Shown here: positions 18,114 through 27,891 of the stretch, one piece after another | Position numbering within the stretch: position 1 is the stretch's first letter | Layout of the letters: the number at the start of each line of letters is the position of its first letter | Source: Nostoc sp. HK-01 | GTDB lineage: Bacteria > Cyanobacteriota > Cyanobacteriia > Cyanobacteriales > Nostocaceae | Direction: 5' to 3' | Length of the DNA: 64,000 bases | Assembly: GCA_003990705.1 (NCBI GenBank) | Contig: AP018318.1 | Coordinates: 4,095,501-4,159,500 of the forward strand | Notes under the pieces: generated by a model | Database searches by the model: none | What the model saw: only the letters and a program-made list of their open reading frames with translations | What the model was told of the DNA's origin: nothing | Made by a program: the position numbers and the translations under genes

Positions 18114-19343
18114 CTAGACGTTAGCTAATGCTGCTCCTGGCACTAATTCTACTTTCACCCAACCTGGTTGCCTTTGGTCAAATGCCTTATACGCATCAAT
18201 AACGGACATTAGCGGTTCGACTTGGGTTAAAACTTTTGTCGGGTCTACTGTGCCATTACGAACTAAATCTACTAACGTTGGAATATATTTGCGGTGATTA
18301 CAATTTCCCATATTGATAGTCAAATTCTTATTCATCGCCATACCGATGGGAAAGAAATTGTGGCTTGGGGGATATACTCCAATAATCGAGAGTGTACCAG
18401 CTTTAGCTAATGCCTGAACTGCCCACTCTAAAACTTGAGAAGGCGCATTCCCTGGATGCCAATTGCCATTTTGTGGATTGGTTTGCGGAGCAATTTGCTG
18501 TAACTGCTGTTGAAATTGTTGTGCTTCTTGTCGTGCTTTTTCTGCGGCTGGGCCACTATCAGGAGCATTAGCATCTACACCAACAGCATCAATGACTCGG
18601 TCTACGCCAACTCCTCCAGTGAGTTCACGAATCACCTCGATTGGATCTTCGGCATTGTAATCGATGACTTCTGCACCCAAATCACGCGCCATCTCTAAGC
18701 GTGATGGGATTGTATCTACTGCAATAATGCGTCCTGCACCAAACAGTCTGGCACTAACAATGGCAAACTGACCAACCGGGCCACAACCAAAAATGGCAAC
18801 TGTATCTCCTGGTGTGATCTCTGCAATATCGGCTCCAAAGTATGCTGTAGGAAAGATGTCAGACAGCAAAATTGCTTGGTCGTCTGTGACTTCTTTTGGT
18901 AGCTTAACTAACCCTGCATTGGCATAAGGAATTCGCGCATATTCTGCTTGCAAGCCATCGAAGGGGCCTGCTGCTTCTGGGCCTCCGAAAAAGGCTGTCC
19001 CAGCGTTGTGTCCGTGGGGATTGGCGTTATCACATTGAGCATGGTATCCGCTCCGACAATAAGAACAGTAACCACAGGCAATTGTTGAGGGAATAACGAC
19101 GCGATCGCCTACCTTAAAATTCCGTACATTAGAACCAATCTCTTCAATAATTCCAACACCTTCATGCCCTAGAATTGTGCCGGGTTTCATGCCTGTGAAT
19201 GTTCCCCGAATCATGTGTAAATCTGTGCCGCAAATAGCACTAGAAGTCAGTTTAATAATGGCATCAGTGGGGTCTTTAATTTTCGGTTCTGGTACGTTAT
19301 CTAGTCTAATGTCTCCAATTCCGTGAAAAACTACTGCTTTCAT
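18114..19343 (-). CDS. Zinc-dependent alcohol/aldehyde dehydrogenase (MDR family)
   Basis: A 409-residue medium-chain dehydrogenase. Catalytic zinc ligands are Cys38 (AICGTDLHMIRG) and the His60-Glu61 pair (ILGHEGVG). The structural zinc lobe is Cys90, 93, 96 and 104 (CGYCSYCRSG ... AQC). The NAD-binding Rossmann motif is GCGPVG at 186-191, with the acid of VDTIPSR for NAD. The long form with FGGPEAAG and a large insertion resembles glutathione-independent formaldehyde dehydrogenases, but the substrate is not readable. A Gln-rich insertion lies at about 260-300. It is a single gene, immediately beside the IS1 copy. Confidence 0.88.
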   Translation of the reverse strand: MKAVVFHGIGDIRLDNVPEPKIKDPTDAIIKLTSSAICGTDLHMIRGTFTGMKPGTILGHEGVGIIEEIGSNVRNFKVGDRVVIPSTIACGYCSYCRSGYHAQCDNANPHGHNAGTAFFGGPEAAGPFDGLQAEYARIPYANAGLVKLPKEVTDDQAILLSDIFPTAYFGADIAEITPGDTVAIFGCGPVGQFAIVSARLFGAGRIIAVDTIPSRLEMARDLGAEVIDYNAEDPIEVIRELTGGVGVDRVIDAVGVDANAPDSGPAAEKARQEAQQFQQQLQQIAPQTNPQNGNWHPGNAPSQVLEWAVQALAKAGTLSIIGVYPPSHNFFPIGMAMNKNLTINMGNCNHRKYIPTLVDLVRNGTVDPTKVLTQVEPLMSVIDAYKAFDQRQPGWVKVELVPGAALANV

Positions 19344-19987
19344 GGTGAATGCTCCTAACTTATAAAGTTTGCTTCTTAAAAAAACTAAAAAATCTAGTAA
19401 CTGTGATGTTGAGTTACTACAAAATAAAACTGAATATTTAATAAAGTTAGAAACATCTTATCCAAATTAAAATTTTTGATGGATAAATTAGAAAAGTATT
19501 GAGTTGATTTTGAGCTAGATGACATACGCACTTAGAAACTATAGTATCGATATCACCATAGTTTCTTATCGTCCTCTAGAAGGATATAAGTTATAAAACA
19601 CACGGATAGTTATCTCAATTAAACTTTTGTGTAAGAGGATTCACTAAAGCTTTATTGGTGACTATCACTACTTTCTCTAATTGTCTTCTCAAACACAACC
19701 TATTAAATGAAATTTATCTAATTTAACTCTATCTTTAGTATTGTTTTATTTAAAATGTAATATGTACATCACAATTATATATGTGAATAACAAAATTAAT
19801 TGAAATCACTTTTGTTATCTCAATGCCCCAATAGTTTTATGTTTTTATAAAAGCTAATTTTAAATTAGGAAGACTACAACATTTATGTTATATAAATAAA
19901 AAATAGAACAAGTTAATTTTAAATAATATTTTTCCTCAAACCTCCACTTCAAAAAATTTGTTTTCTTACTACGGTGGAGAATTAGTA
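19344..19987. other. AT-rich intergenic region, nothing recognised
   Basis: A 644-bp very AT-rich stretch between the dehydrogenase start and the IS5 copy. I see no coding frame, tRNA or clear hairpin. It presumably contains the dehydrogenase promoter, but no motif is distinct enough to call. Confidence 0.5.
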
Positions 19988-21057
19988 GGCTTTGTTGCAT
20001 GAAAGGAAAAAAGGACACTCCAATCCGAATTCAGGATAGGAATTAGCCTTCGACTTTATAAGAGTCAGGCTTACCTAACTGGATCATGCGATTCAGGGCA
20101 GCACATTGTAAAAATAACTCGACAGCTTGATTGTCAAAAAAGCGTCGTCTTAACTTGCCACCAAAGATGATCTTGAGCCGAAATATAGCAGTCTCAGACA
20201 AAGAGCGGCGATGATACCTGCTTTCAAGTTTCCATTGCTTGCGTCCAACTTGATGTATTCGACGCAGATTCTCATCCCTAGGATACGGCGGTGCTTGAGT
20301 GTTTGAGGGAAGTTGAATTTTGGCGTTACTGCGTGGTGGAATTATCGCCCTCGCCCCATGTTGTGAAATGGTGTCATAACAACCTTTTGTGTCATAGCCA
20401 CCATCACCGGATACTTGCTCTATCGGTTGATCAATCTGCTCCAATATGTCAGGCAGTACCTCGCAATCAGCCATATCATTAGTCGTCACCACTGCACCCA
20501 GGATTTCGCCACTGCCCTCATCAACTCCTAAATGCAACTTCCGCCACGTCCGTCTTTTACCTACTCCATGTGTGCGGACTTTCCATTCACCTTCACCGTA
20601 CACTTTCACACCAGTTGAATCCACTACTACATGGACAGCCTCATCTTTTGGCACTACAGGTAGTTTCACCAACAACTTGCTTAAACGACGAGATAGCGTT
20701 GAATGGTCTGGTACTTCTAGCTCAATTCCCATGAGCGTGAACAGCGATTCTAAAAACCCCTCTGCTTGTCGCCCTGGTAAATGAAACACCGATTGAATTG
20801 TTCCCATAGTGGCGATCGCCACGTCACTATAATAATTCGATGCTCCTTTTTTCCCAGTTTTCTGCTGGTTGCGCCACTGCTCTATTATCTCTTCGTTTAC
20901 CCAGAAAGTTATACTGCCTCGAAGCTTTAATGCTGCATCGTAAGCGTTCCAATTCTTAACTTTGTACTGAGCTTTCGTCTTCATCGTTGGACTAGGCAGT
21001 GAGAGAACATAGGCGATAAATAAAATTTACCATTTTGCCTATTCACGCAACAACGCC
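19988..21057 (-). mobile_element. IS5-family (IS903-like) insertion sequence
   Basis: 1070-bp element with terminal inverted repeats ggctttgttgcatgaa (left) and ggcgttgttgcgtgaa (right end read inward), close to the IS903 end ggctttgttg. It is flanked by a 9-base target duplication, gaattagta, at 19979-19987 and 21058-21066; 9 bp is the IS903-subgroup length. It carries one intact transposase gene, so it may be active. Confidence 0.93.
20043..20984 (-). CDS. IS5-family transposase
   Basis: A 313-residue DDE transposase filling the IS. The N-terminal part has a DUF772-like helical region (NAYDAALKLRGSITFWVNE). The first Asp is in HVVVDSTGVKVYGEGEW, the second in QVSGDGGYDTKGCYDTI, and the catalytic Glu region is RYHRRSLSETAIFRLK. 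The frame is intact with both IS ends present, which suggests competence for transposition. Confidence 0.92.
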   Translation of the reverse strand: MKTKAQYKVKNWNAYDAALKLRGSITFWVNEEIIEQWRNQQKTGKKGASNYYSDVAIATMGTIQSVFHLPGRQAEGFLESLFTLMGIELEVPDHSTLSRRLSKLLVKLPVVPKDEAVHVVVDSTGVKVYGEGEWKVRTHGVGKRRTWRKLHLGVDEGSGEILGAVVTTNDMADCEVLPDILEQIDQPIEQVSGDGGYDTKGCYDTISQHGARAIIPPRSNAKIQLPSNTQAPPYPRDENLRRIHQVGRKQWKLESRYHRRSLSETAIFRLKIIFGGKLRRRFFDNQAVELFLQCAALNRMIQLGKPDSYKVEG

Positions 21058-21141
21058 GAATTAGTATATAAATACGGTGTGTACAGCAAGCCTCCTGCAT
21101 AAATAAAGGCAGAAGGCAGAAGAAATGAAATATTAGTAGGA

Positions 21142-21582
21142 CTATTCCATATTTGGTTTCTCGTCAAATTGCACCATCATCAAAACAGCTGGCGCATCAC
21201 CTACTGTTCCAGATAGGTGGCCTTTATGGCCTTGTGCGTCTTCTTTTGTTTCCTGGTCTCCTCCAAAGGAAATTTCACCAGCCCCCATCTCTACTCGTTG
21301 ACCATCCATAGTCTCGACAAACCAGCGTCCTGACAGCGGAACAATCCACTGCGGCTTCGGATTTTCATGCCATTTTCCTACCCATCCTACTGGTAAAACA
21401 GTATACGTAATTGTAGCTCCATACTGTTTTAATTTAGACATCCATTGAGGAGCCGTATCTGGTGCTATACCTTTTTGAGTAAAGTCCTCAATTTTATGAC
21501 GGGACTGGTGGCTTACACCATCATTATCAGTCCAGACATGCCAGTATTCAAGTGTTGGTTTTTGCGATTGATTATTCTGCAT
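21142..21582 (-). CDS. Cupin-domain protein
   Basis: A 146-residue protein. The cupin fold is indicated by GWVGKWHENPKPQWIVPLSG, then GAGEISFGGDQETKED and GHKGHLSGTVGDAPAVLMMV. The single barrel has likely metal ligands at the WHENP histidine and the GHKGH histidines. It could be a small metal-dependent enzyme or sugar/small-molecule binding protein; the substrate is unknown. The remains of an SDR gene and a permease gene follow upstream. Moderately confident in the fold only. Confidence 0.65.
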   Translation of the reverse strand: MQNNQSQKPTLEYWHVWTDNDGVSHQSRHKIEDFTQKGIAPDTAPQWMSKLKQYGATITYTVLPVGWVGKWHENPKPQWIVPLSGRWFVETMDGQRVEMGAGEISFGGDQETKEDAQGHKGHLSGTVGDAPAVLMMVQFDEKPNME

Positions 21583-21604
21583 AGAAATTGTTCTCCGTAG
21601 TTGG

Positions 21605-22023
21605 TAGTACTAATGTTTTAGCGCCAGCGTTCTCAACTTTTTAACGTGCACCTTCTAGTCCATCTCGGCTACGTGCGACTAATGCTATGTGCGCCCCTCG
21701 CTTAGCAAATGCTCGGACTGTGATTTTTCCTATCCCGGCAGAGGCTCCGGTAATCTACAAAAGATGGAACAAGCAAGGGCAACAGAAGTGTAAGAACATG
21801 ATGATGAAGCTGCATCTAAACCACAGGTGATCGCGATCGACTTTGGTGACGCATCCGGTAGTAGCCGACTCATCTCCCCTTTGGAAACCACTGCTTGCAC
21901 AATACCTGATAGGGTAAAACCCAGAATCAGCGCCCAAATAATCTCCCAAAACATAGAGAATGTCATGCTGAGTGCGTGAAGAATTCCATTAATTGGCTCG
22001 GTAAAAGGGTTAATAGCCTGCAT
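21605..22023 (-). pseudogene. Chimeric remnant: permease 5' end joined to SDR fragment
   Basis: From 22023 the frame reads MQAINPFTEPINGILHALSM, then WALILGFTLSGIVQAVVSKG and GLDAASSSCSYTSVALA. This is the N-terminus of a DUF318/UPF0718-type permease with one or two membrane helices, normally over 300 residues. At about 21757 homology switches in another frame to ITGASAGIGKITVRAFAKRG and then HIALVARSRDGLEGAR, the NAD-binding start of a short-chain dehydrogenase. That frame then hits a stop, with VENAGAKTLVL beyond. Two truncated genes are thus fused by a deletion. Neither can be functional. Confidence 0.75.
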
Positions 22024-24086
22024 TTTGATTTCTATCTTTAGTTGTAACTTTTTCTAGCAATTAATTCTCAATTCGTAGCCGAAACTTCTAATTCACCGTC
22101 TTGATGAGTAATTTCCCAGTGAGTTTGTTCTCCTTCGCGCCAAAAACGCAATGACACTTTTGCATCTCCCACACTCAAATTTGTCAGTTTCAAGTCTGGC
22201 AGGCACTCTGGGAGGCTTGGTTGTACTTTTAACTTTCGTTGTGGTGCATCAGCGTCGAGTCCTAAAATGCTGCGAATGAGTAAGAAAATGGAACCAGCTG
22301 CCCAAGCTTGGGGTATATTCGCATCTGGATAGGGAACTGGAAAGTTATCGTCTCGGCGTTCAATTCCGCCAAATAATTCGGGCATTCGTCCAGCTTGAAA
22401 ATAACTAGCAGCAGCAAAAATCCCCTCAGCAATTTGATTGGCTTCTTTGTCGTAGCCATATCGTTTCAACCCAGATGCAATAATAGAGTTATCGTGCGGC
22501 CAAACACTTCCTCTTTGATAACTAATGGGGTTATATCCTTGATTTTGCGATGAAAGAGTCCGTATACCCCAACCACACCACATATCTGGTTGGAAAAGTC
22601 GCTCTGCAACTTTTTTCGCCCTTTCTTGCGGTACAATCCCAGACCAGAGCAATTGTCCGGGATTTGAGGCGATCGACTTAATTTGTTGCTTGTTGTTATC
22701 TAAGCCAAGACAGTAAAAGCCTTCATCTTCCATCCAAAAGCGATCGTTAAAACGTTGATATAGTTCTTCTGCTTTTTGACGTAACTTGTTCGCTTGTGCT
22801 TGTTCTCCCCAGACCTCATAAATGAAAGCAGCCTTGAGCCAAGCATCGTAGACATAACCTTGTACCTCGCACAAAGCAATCGGTGGCTCTACTAATTTGC
22901 CATTGGGATAAACCATTGATTCACCCGAATCTTTCCAGCCTTGATTGCGTAATCCATGACTAGAACGAGTCATATACTCAACAAACCCATCATTATCAAA
23001 ATCGCCGTACTTATCAATCCACTTTAGGGCTTTTTCTAGAGGCGATCGACATTCATTCAACATGACTAGATCGGCGTTCCAGCTATAAGTTTCAGCTAGG
23101 GTAATAATCCAGAGAATAGTAGTATCTACCGTGCCGTAATAGGGATTGTAGGGTAGTTGATTGAGTTTAGTTAATTCGTCACGCCGCAATTCATGTAGCA
23201 TTTTACCGGGTTGAGCATCGTGCCAGTCATCCGATTCGGTGGCTTGTAACTGAGCTAACCGAATAAGCGTACCACGGGCAAATTCGTGGTAGACTGCCAT
23301 TGTTTGTAAGCTAGTAATTACAGAGTCACGCCCAAAAACAGCCATAAACCAAGGAATACCAGCAGCAGGCATCCAAAACTGATGCCCATTGTCTTCTACC
23401 TGAATTCGTAAAGCTCCCATATCAACGAGCGCCTGCTGATAAAATCCTTGAATTTCAGCATTAGAAGACTGCAACTTTGTCGCGTTACTCAGAAATTCAT
23501 CGCTGACTTTTCCGGCTTCTGTATTATGAGATGTATTACAGGTTTGTTGGGGTTGAAGGACATCTCCATTGGCTAAGGCTGTAAAATTAATACAGGTGTG
23601 CCATGTTTTGCTAGGAAGAATCACCACATTAAACATTAAACGACCATTGGCGTAGTTCGCTTCTGAAGTAGAACAAACTGGCTCAGTCACGATGCCTCGA
23701 ACAAAAGAACGACTACGATACTGAGTAGTGAGTACACCGTCTTTCCATACTGTTTCAGTATTACCCCGCATGACGATGTTCTTGGCTTTCACTTCAAAAA
23801 TATCGGCAAAGTCAGAACGAATCGCCAACATCAATTGAAACTCAACAGCTTCTGAGTGGTAGTTGGTGATATCGATATCTTCGTGCATTCCTCCTACAAT
23901 GTCGCGTCGAATGGTTACGAGCAAACTACCAGAAGCTAAGTTGCCGTTAACAGTGGGGATTTGCGGATTAGTAAATTGATAAAGAGCAGTGTGATGATTG
24001 ATGTTACTAGCGGCTAGAAGTACCTGACTTTTCACGGGATGTGGAAAAGGAGAAGTGGTTCGCGGAGAATTTACGCGAACTAACTT

Positions 24087-24497
24087 TTATGGTTGGCGAT
24101 ATTTAGAAGTTTCTTCGATTAAATCTTTCAGCCCAAGGTTGAGGGACTCAATTGATCGATCTAAAGCTTGAATTTTGGCACGGCGGGTAATTTGTTCAAG
24201 AGCATCTATGTAAGCTTGACTACCAGATTTACCTAAATGCTGATATCGAGACAATTTACCATCAGTCTTTGTAGGAAAAATTGGTGAAGATGCCTGTAGT
24301 TTGTAATACCAATAATTATCAGTCCGCCCCTTAGCTTGGTAACGAACAATCCAACAGGAAGCGGGAGCGACCTTACCCGAAGCGAGTATTGAATGAATTT
24401 CTTGCTCAAGACGTTGTTTGGTTTTGGCTACTGCGTCTATACGTTTGGCTAAATCATCTTGAATTGAAGATTTTGGCGACAGGGGCATATAACACAC
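24087..24497 (-). CDS. IS passenger protein of unknown function (136 aa)
   Basis: A 136-residue protein in the IS downstream of the transposase. It has two helical segments (LAKRIDAVAKTKQRLEQEIH; LEQITRRAKIQALDRSIESL) around a conserved-looking core, CWIVRYQAKGRTDNYWYYKL and KLSRYQHLGKSGSQAY. The aromatic, basic core could bind nucleic acid, but I recognise no named domain with certainty. A palindrome lies 9 bases upstream of the start. It is probably a regulator or target-related accessory of the IS; that is inference. Confidence 0.6.
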   Translation of the reverse strand: MCYMPLSPKSSIQDDLAKRIDAVAKTKQRLEQEIHSILASGKVAPASCWIVRYQAKGRTDNYWYYKLQASSPIFPTKTDGKLSRYQHLGKSGSQAYIDALEQITRRAKIQALDRSIESLNLGLKDLIEETSKYRQP

Positions 24498-24505
24498 TCC
24501 GATTT

Positions 24506-24528
24506 GGTTCGCGTATAATATCCGCGAA
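24506..24528. promoter_or_regulatory. Palindrome before the IS passenger gene (one of three copies)
   Basis: ggttcgcg at 24506-24513 pairs with cgcgaa at 24523-24528. Related palindromes are at 24057-24081 and 26058-26082, just inside each IS end. The central copy covers the position expected for the passenger promoter or leader. Three spaced copies suggest a protein-binding site; no binding data exist. Confidence 0.45.
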
Positions 24529-24573
24529 TTATTTTCTGATGGAATCAGGCAGGTGTTTAGCTTTTGGAACGCA

Positions 24574-25995
24574 TTATTTAAGATTTTGGTGTAGTAGCCA
24601 ACCTTGGCACAAGGTTTCTAACTCTAACCAACCTCTCCATAAAACTTGTATACCGATGGCACTGTTTTTCCGATGTTCTAGGTATCCTCCCAGGCGGGCG
24701 ATAGCGCGGATTGCCCAGTCAACAGTAAATTCGATATCTTTTTTCAGTTTAGGTGGGCTACTAGCTATCAATACATCCATTTGTTCTTTTGTTAACACCA
24801 CACTAGCGTCAAGATGCGGACAGTTACGGTACAAATATGTCATTCGTAATAACTGCGCGGCAATCACAGTTAAAAATCCCAACATTGTTGACATACTTTC
24901 ACCAGCTAATCGATAGCTTTCAGCTTGGCAACCAGATTTTAGAATCTTATGATACTCTTCAACCCGCCAACGGTACGTATACCAACGGAGAATTTGAGTT
25001 GCTGATTGCTCCGAATCAACTAGCTCAGTAGTTAGTAGCATCCACTCTACTGGTTCACCATTTTCTGGACAATTAATTTCTCTGGCATAGACTGCATAAA
25101 CATGAAAACTGCCTTGATTTTTTAGCCGTGCGGGAGGACTAATTGATACTGGACAATATCTAACTTCTAAGGTGGCAGTTCTGGCATGACGTTTTTTGGT
25201 TTCGACTAGTTCAACGTCTTTAACAAACTGGACGGGAGTGGAATTTACGTATGACCATAGATGACCATTTTCGCCTTCTAAACAACGGTTGTGTGCCGCC
25301 CTGACTACTACACCTGCATTTTTAGTTTGACTGATTTGAGCGAATACTTCTGCAATATCGCCTTCTCTATCAAAAACATGAATTATCTTCGATGATAATC
25401 CCCCTACTGGAATTTCTAACTCAGAAAATTGTTTTTCTATCTTTGAGAAAGCTTCAACCCATCGATAAGATTCTTTTTCTTTAAATTCTTTATTTCTCTT
25501 AGCTTTTCGCTCTTTTTTTAGACGATCTTCTTTAAGTTCTTGAGTTTCATTACTCGGTTGTGGTGCTTTATGCTCTCTATGCCACAGCTTCTCCCACAAT
25601 AGCCCTAAAGGTTGTCCAAAATCAGGCTCTAAAGCTAAACAACTGTGTAGAATTAATCCATTTCCGCCATTACCTATTGGGCCGTATTCTTCTCTTTTAT
25701 CTAATATTTTTTTGTAATCTAAAAAAGTTGTATCTCCTACAGCTAACACTACAGGAGTGCCGTTTATTTCTTGGGCTGTTTGTTTAAAATAAGGTTGAGT
25801 CAACTTTTCAAAACTGGTTTTTGGATTCGAGAAAAATTCGTAACCACGCTTGAGGTCACTGGCAGTTTTAAATATTTTTGATAAAGGCTGACCATATTTT
25901 ACCGATAAAAGTTCACCTATTGATGCTGCTCGTTGAGTTAAACGTTTGTCTCCAAAGTTACACTCCCCATACAGGTTCTTTTCTAATATTTTCAT
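24574..25995 (-). CDS. IS4-family (Tn5-like) transposase
   Basis: A 473-residue transposase with the Tn5/IS4 layout. The N-terminal DNA-binding part is KNLYGECNFGDKRLTQRAAS. The first catalytic Asp is in VVLAVGDTTFLDYKK, the second in KIIHVFDREGDIAEVFA. The YREK signature is in WYTYRWRVEEYHKILKSGCQ, with the catalytic Glu and Lys. The frame is full length, so the element may still move. It uses minus-strand orientation, the same as the debranching gene it interrupts. Confidence 0.92.
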   Translation of the reverse strand: MKILEKNLYGECNFGDKRLTQRAASIGELLSVKYGQPLSKIFKTASDLKRGYEFFSNPKTSFEKLTQPYFKQTAQEINGTPVVLAVGDTTFLDYKKILDKREEYGPIGNGGNGLILHSCLALEPDFGQPLGLLWEKLWHREHKAPQPSNETQELKEDRLKKERKAKRNKEFKEKESYRWVEAFSKIEKQFSELEIPVGGLSSKIIHVFDREGDIAEVFAQISQTKNAGVVVRAAHNRCLEGENGHLWSYVNSTPVQFVKDVELVETKKRHARTATLEVRYCPVSISPPARLKNQGSFHVYAVYAREINCPENGEPVEWMLLTTELVDSEQSATQILRWYTYRWRVEEYHKILKSGCQAESYRLAGESMSTMLGFLTVIAAQLLRMTYLYRNCPHLDASVVLTKEQMDVLIASSPPKLKKDIEFTVDWAIRAIARLGGYLEHRKNSAIGIQVLWRGWLELETLCQGWLLHQNLK

Positions 25996-26296
25996 TTGCG
26001 CTCATTTACACACCTACCACGACAATATCTAAAATCACAAGTTAATTCTCTAGCATTGGTTCGCGTAAGTCTTACGCGAACCACCTTCCCTTTTCCACAT
26101 CCCGTGAAAAGTCAGCTAGAAGTACAAGTCGGTAGCGATTGAGAGAAATTTCGTAGTAAGAAATCAGGCGTGTGTCACGCACAAAAAAACCTTGCGCTTG
26201 ATTATCGTCGATGTAACCATCACTAGCAGTTACCAGAAATGAGGAACCATCATTAATTGTGATTACACCAGGGTTGACAGTGACTTGTGTGGGCAT

Positions 26297-26823
26297 AGGG
26301 CAAACAATAAGTGTGGGAGGATGGGGAAGATAGGGGGGGAGGAGAGAAGTATGGGAATTGTGGTTCGTTTCTTCCTACACTCCCCCATCTCCTCTGCTTC
26401 CTTGTCCGTTTTATAGAATTCAATATTGAATAACAGAGTTAAAATATTGAGTAGATTTCCTACTTAAAGTATTGCTAGACCAGTAACAAAAATTACAAAA
26501 TTACGTATTTAATTTATTGATAGGTATTGCTTTAATTCTGGCATTAATTTATAAGTTTGCAATGGCGATCGCCTCCAGCTAGTGGAGGAATCAACAGTTA
26601 TTTCCAAAGACAGAGAAGAAGTTCACTGAATTTTTATAATTGTATGAAATCTTTAAAACATCAAGTTAGCAGTACTTGTTTTATAAGCAAATGGAACATT
26701 GATTACATGAAAAGAAAATTGTTAAAGATATTGGGTGGTGACTATAAACAGGATGAGGTAATAGAGAGTTAATTTCAATACTATTGAAGAAAACATTAAT
26801 TACAAGTACAGAGGCGATTGAAT
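26297..26823. other. Intergenic region between debranching remnant and VOC gene
   Basis: About 527 bp between two divergently read genes. A 71-codon plus-strand frame from 26557 exists but has no family-like feature and no good ribosome site. The stretch 26310-26400 is a C/G-skewed low-complexity run. I see no RNA gene or terminator. Promoters for both sides should be here. Confidence 0.5.
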
Positions 26824-27783
26824 ATGTCTAGTCAAACCAATGTACAGATACAAAGAATTCGAGCCATTGGCTTAACAGTAAACGATGCCCATCACTCTTT
26901 GGGTTTTTATACACAGGCTCTTGGTTTTGAATTCGTTAACGATATTACTTTTGAGAATAAGAATTACAGTGAACTGGAAGGTGTACCTGGAGCAAAAACT
27001 CGCATTGTCACCTTGCAGCTAGGTGATGAACTTATGGAGTTAATGGAATATATCAACATTCACTCTCAACCTATCCCTATTGATTCTCAAAGTAATGATA
27101 TCTGGTTTCAACATTTAGCAATTGTGGTGAGTGATATGGATCGGGCTTATGCTCATTTATCTTCATTTCCCATTCAACCTATATCTCCCGCACCACAAAC
27201 AATACCATCTGATAATGAAGCGTCTGGTGGTGTCCGTGCTTTCAAATTTAAAGACCCTGATGGACACGATTTAGAGTTAATTTGGTTTCCACCTGATAAG
27301 GGACAAGATAAATGGCATCAGAACACGAATCGCTTATTTTTGGGAATCGATCATAGTGCGATCGCAATTTCCAACACCGAACAAAGTCTACACTTTTACC
27401 GCGACCTCTTTGGAATGCAAGTTGATAGTCGCGGTCTCAACTGGCGTGCTACTCAAGCTCGTATGGATAATTTACCAGGAGCCGAAGTCAAAATTACAGC
27501 ACTACGCCCAGTTCAAGGCGGTGAAGGAATTGAACTGCTAGACTATCTTGTACCTGGCAAAGGTCGTCCTATGCCAAGTGACTGGAAAAGTTGTGATATT
27601 GGGACGGTGCAAATTCAGCTAATAGTAAATAATCTTGAGCAGCTAGTAGATAAACTTCGGCAGAATAGGGTTGAGTTTATATCACCAAGCATTGTAAAAT
27701 TTAGCAATCACTTATTTCCTTACCAGCAAGCTTGTCTAGTTAAAGACCCTGACGGACACACAATATTACTGATAGAGAATTGA
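26824..27783 (+). CDS. Two-domain VOC (glyoxalase/dioxygenase-fold) protein
   Basis: A 319-residue protein with two vicinal-oxygen-chelate domains. Domain 1 (about 5-155) starts RIRAIGLTVNDAHHSLGFYT and ends FKDPDGHDLELIWFP. Domain 2 (about 170-318) starts LGIDHSAIAISNTEQSLHFY and ends VKDPDGHTILLIEN. DPDGH..EL/LLI is the usual C-terminal metal-ligand motif. It could be a lactoylglutathione lyase, dioxygenase or resistance-type protein; the substrate is not determined. Start chosen at the ATG at 26824 (MSSQTNVQIQ); the TTG six bases upstream is less likely. Confidence 0.85.
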   Translation: MSSQTNVQIQRIRAIGLTVNDAHHSLGFYTQALGFEFVNDITFENKNYSELEGVPGAKTRIVTLQLGDELMELMEYINIHSQPIPIDSQSNDIWFQHLAIVVSDMDRAYAHLSSFPIQPISPAPQTIPSDNEASGGVRAFKFKDPDGHDLELIWFPPDKGQDKWHQNTNRLFLGIDHSAIAISNTEQSLHFYRDLFGMQVDSRGLNWRATQARMDNLPGAEVKITALRPVQGGEGIELLDYLVPGKGRPMPSDWKSCDIGTVQIQLIVNNLEQLVDKLRQNRVEFISPSIVKFSNHLFPYQQACLVKDPDGHTILLIEN

Positions 27784-27891
27784 TGGTATCTGACTTAGCT
27801 TTTTGTTCCTGTTAATGCCATTGCCATGATTTTAACTGGTTTCAATATCTTCAAATAAGTTTATTTTAATATATATAAGTAATTGTCAAAA

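Larger units (their letters stand above)
24024..26115 (-). mobile_element. Tn5-like IS4-family insertion sequence with passenger gene
   Basis: 2092-bp element. Long terminal inverted repeats begin ctgacttttcacgggatgtg at both ends and continue for about 40 bases. It is flanked by the 10-base duplication ctagaagtac at 24014-24023 and 26116-26125. The outer ctgact resembles the start of IS50/Tn5 ends. It contains a transposase gene, a 136-residue passenger gene and three copies of a ggttcgcg-n-cgcgaa palindrome. The IS is complete and looks recent, because the host gene restores perfectly. Confidence 0.93.
22068..26296 (-). pseudogene. Glycogen-debranching-type glucosidase gene split by an IS
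   Basis: The N-terminal part (26296-26116) reads MPTQVTVNPGVITINDGSSF ... FFVRDTRLISYYEIS. The C-terminal part (24013-22068) holds the (alpha/alpha)6 domain with PWFMAVFGRDSVITS, MLHELRRDEL, and the RGSVWPHDNSIIASGL motif. A 2092-bp IS lies between two copies of ctagaagtac. Removing the IS and one copy leaves 2127 bp, exactly 709 codons in frame, so the parent was a 708-residue amylo-alpha-1,6-glucosidase-like protein. As it stands, the C-terminal frame could start only at an IS-derived Met (MKSQVLLAAS) and would lack the N-terminal domain. Confidence 0.92.

Noticed and set aside
26557-26772. 71-codon plus-strand frame
   Set aside because: Composition is irregular, it has no good ribosome site, and I see no similarity to known proteins.
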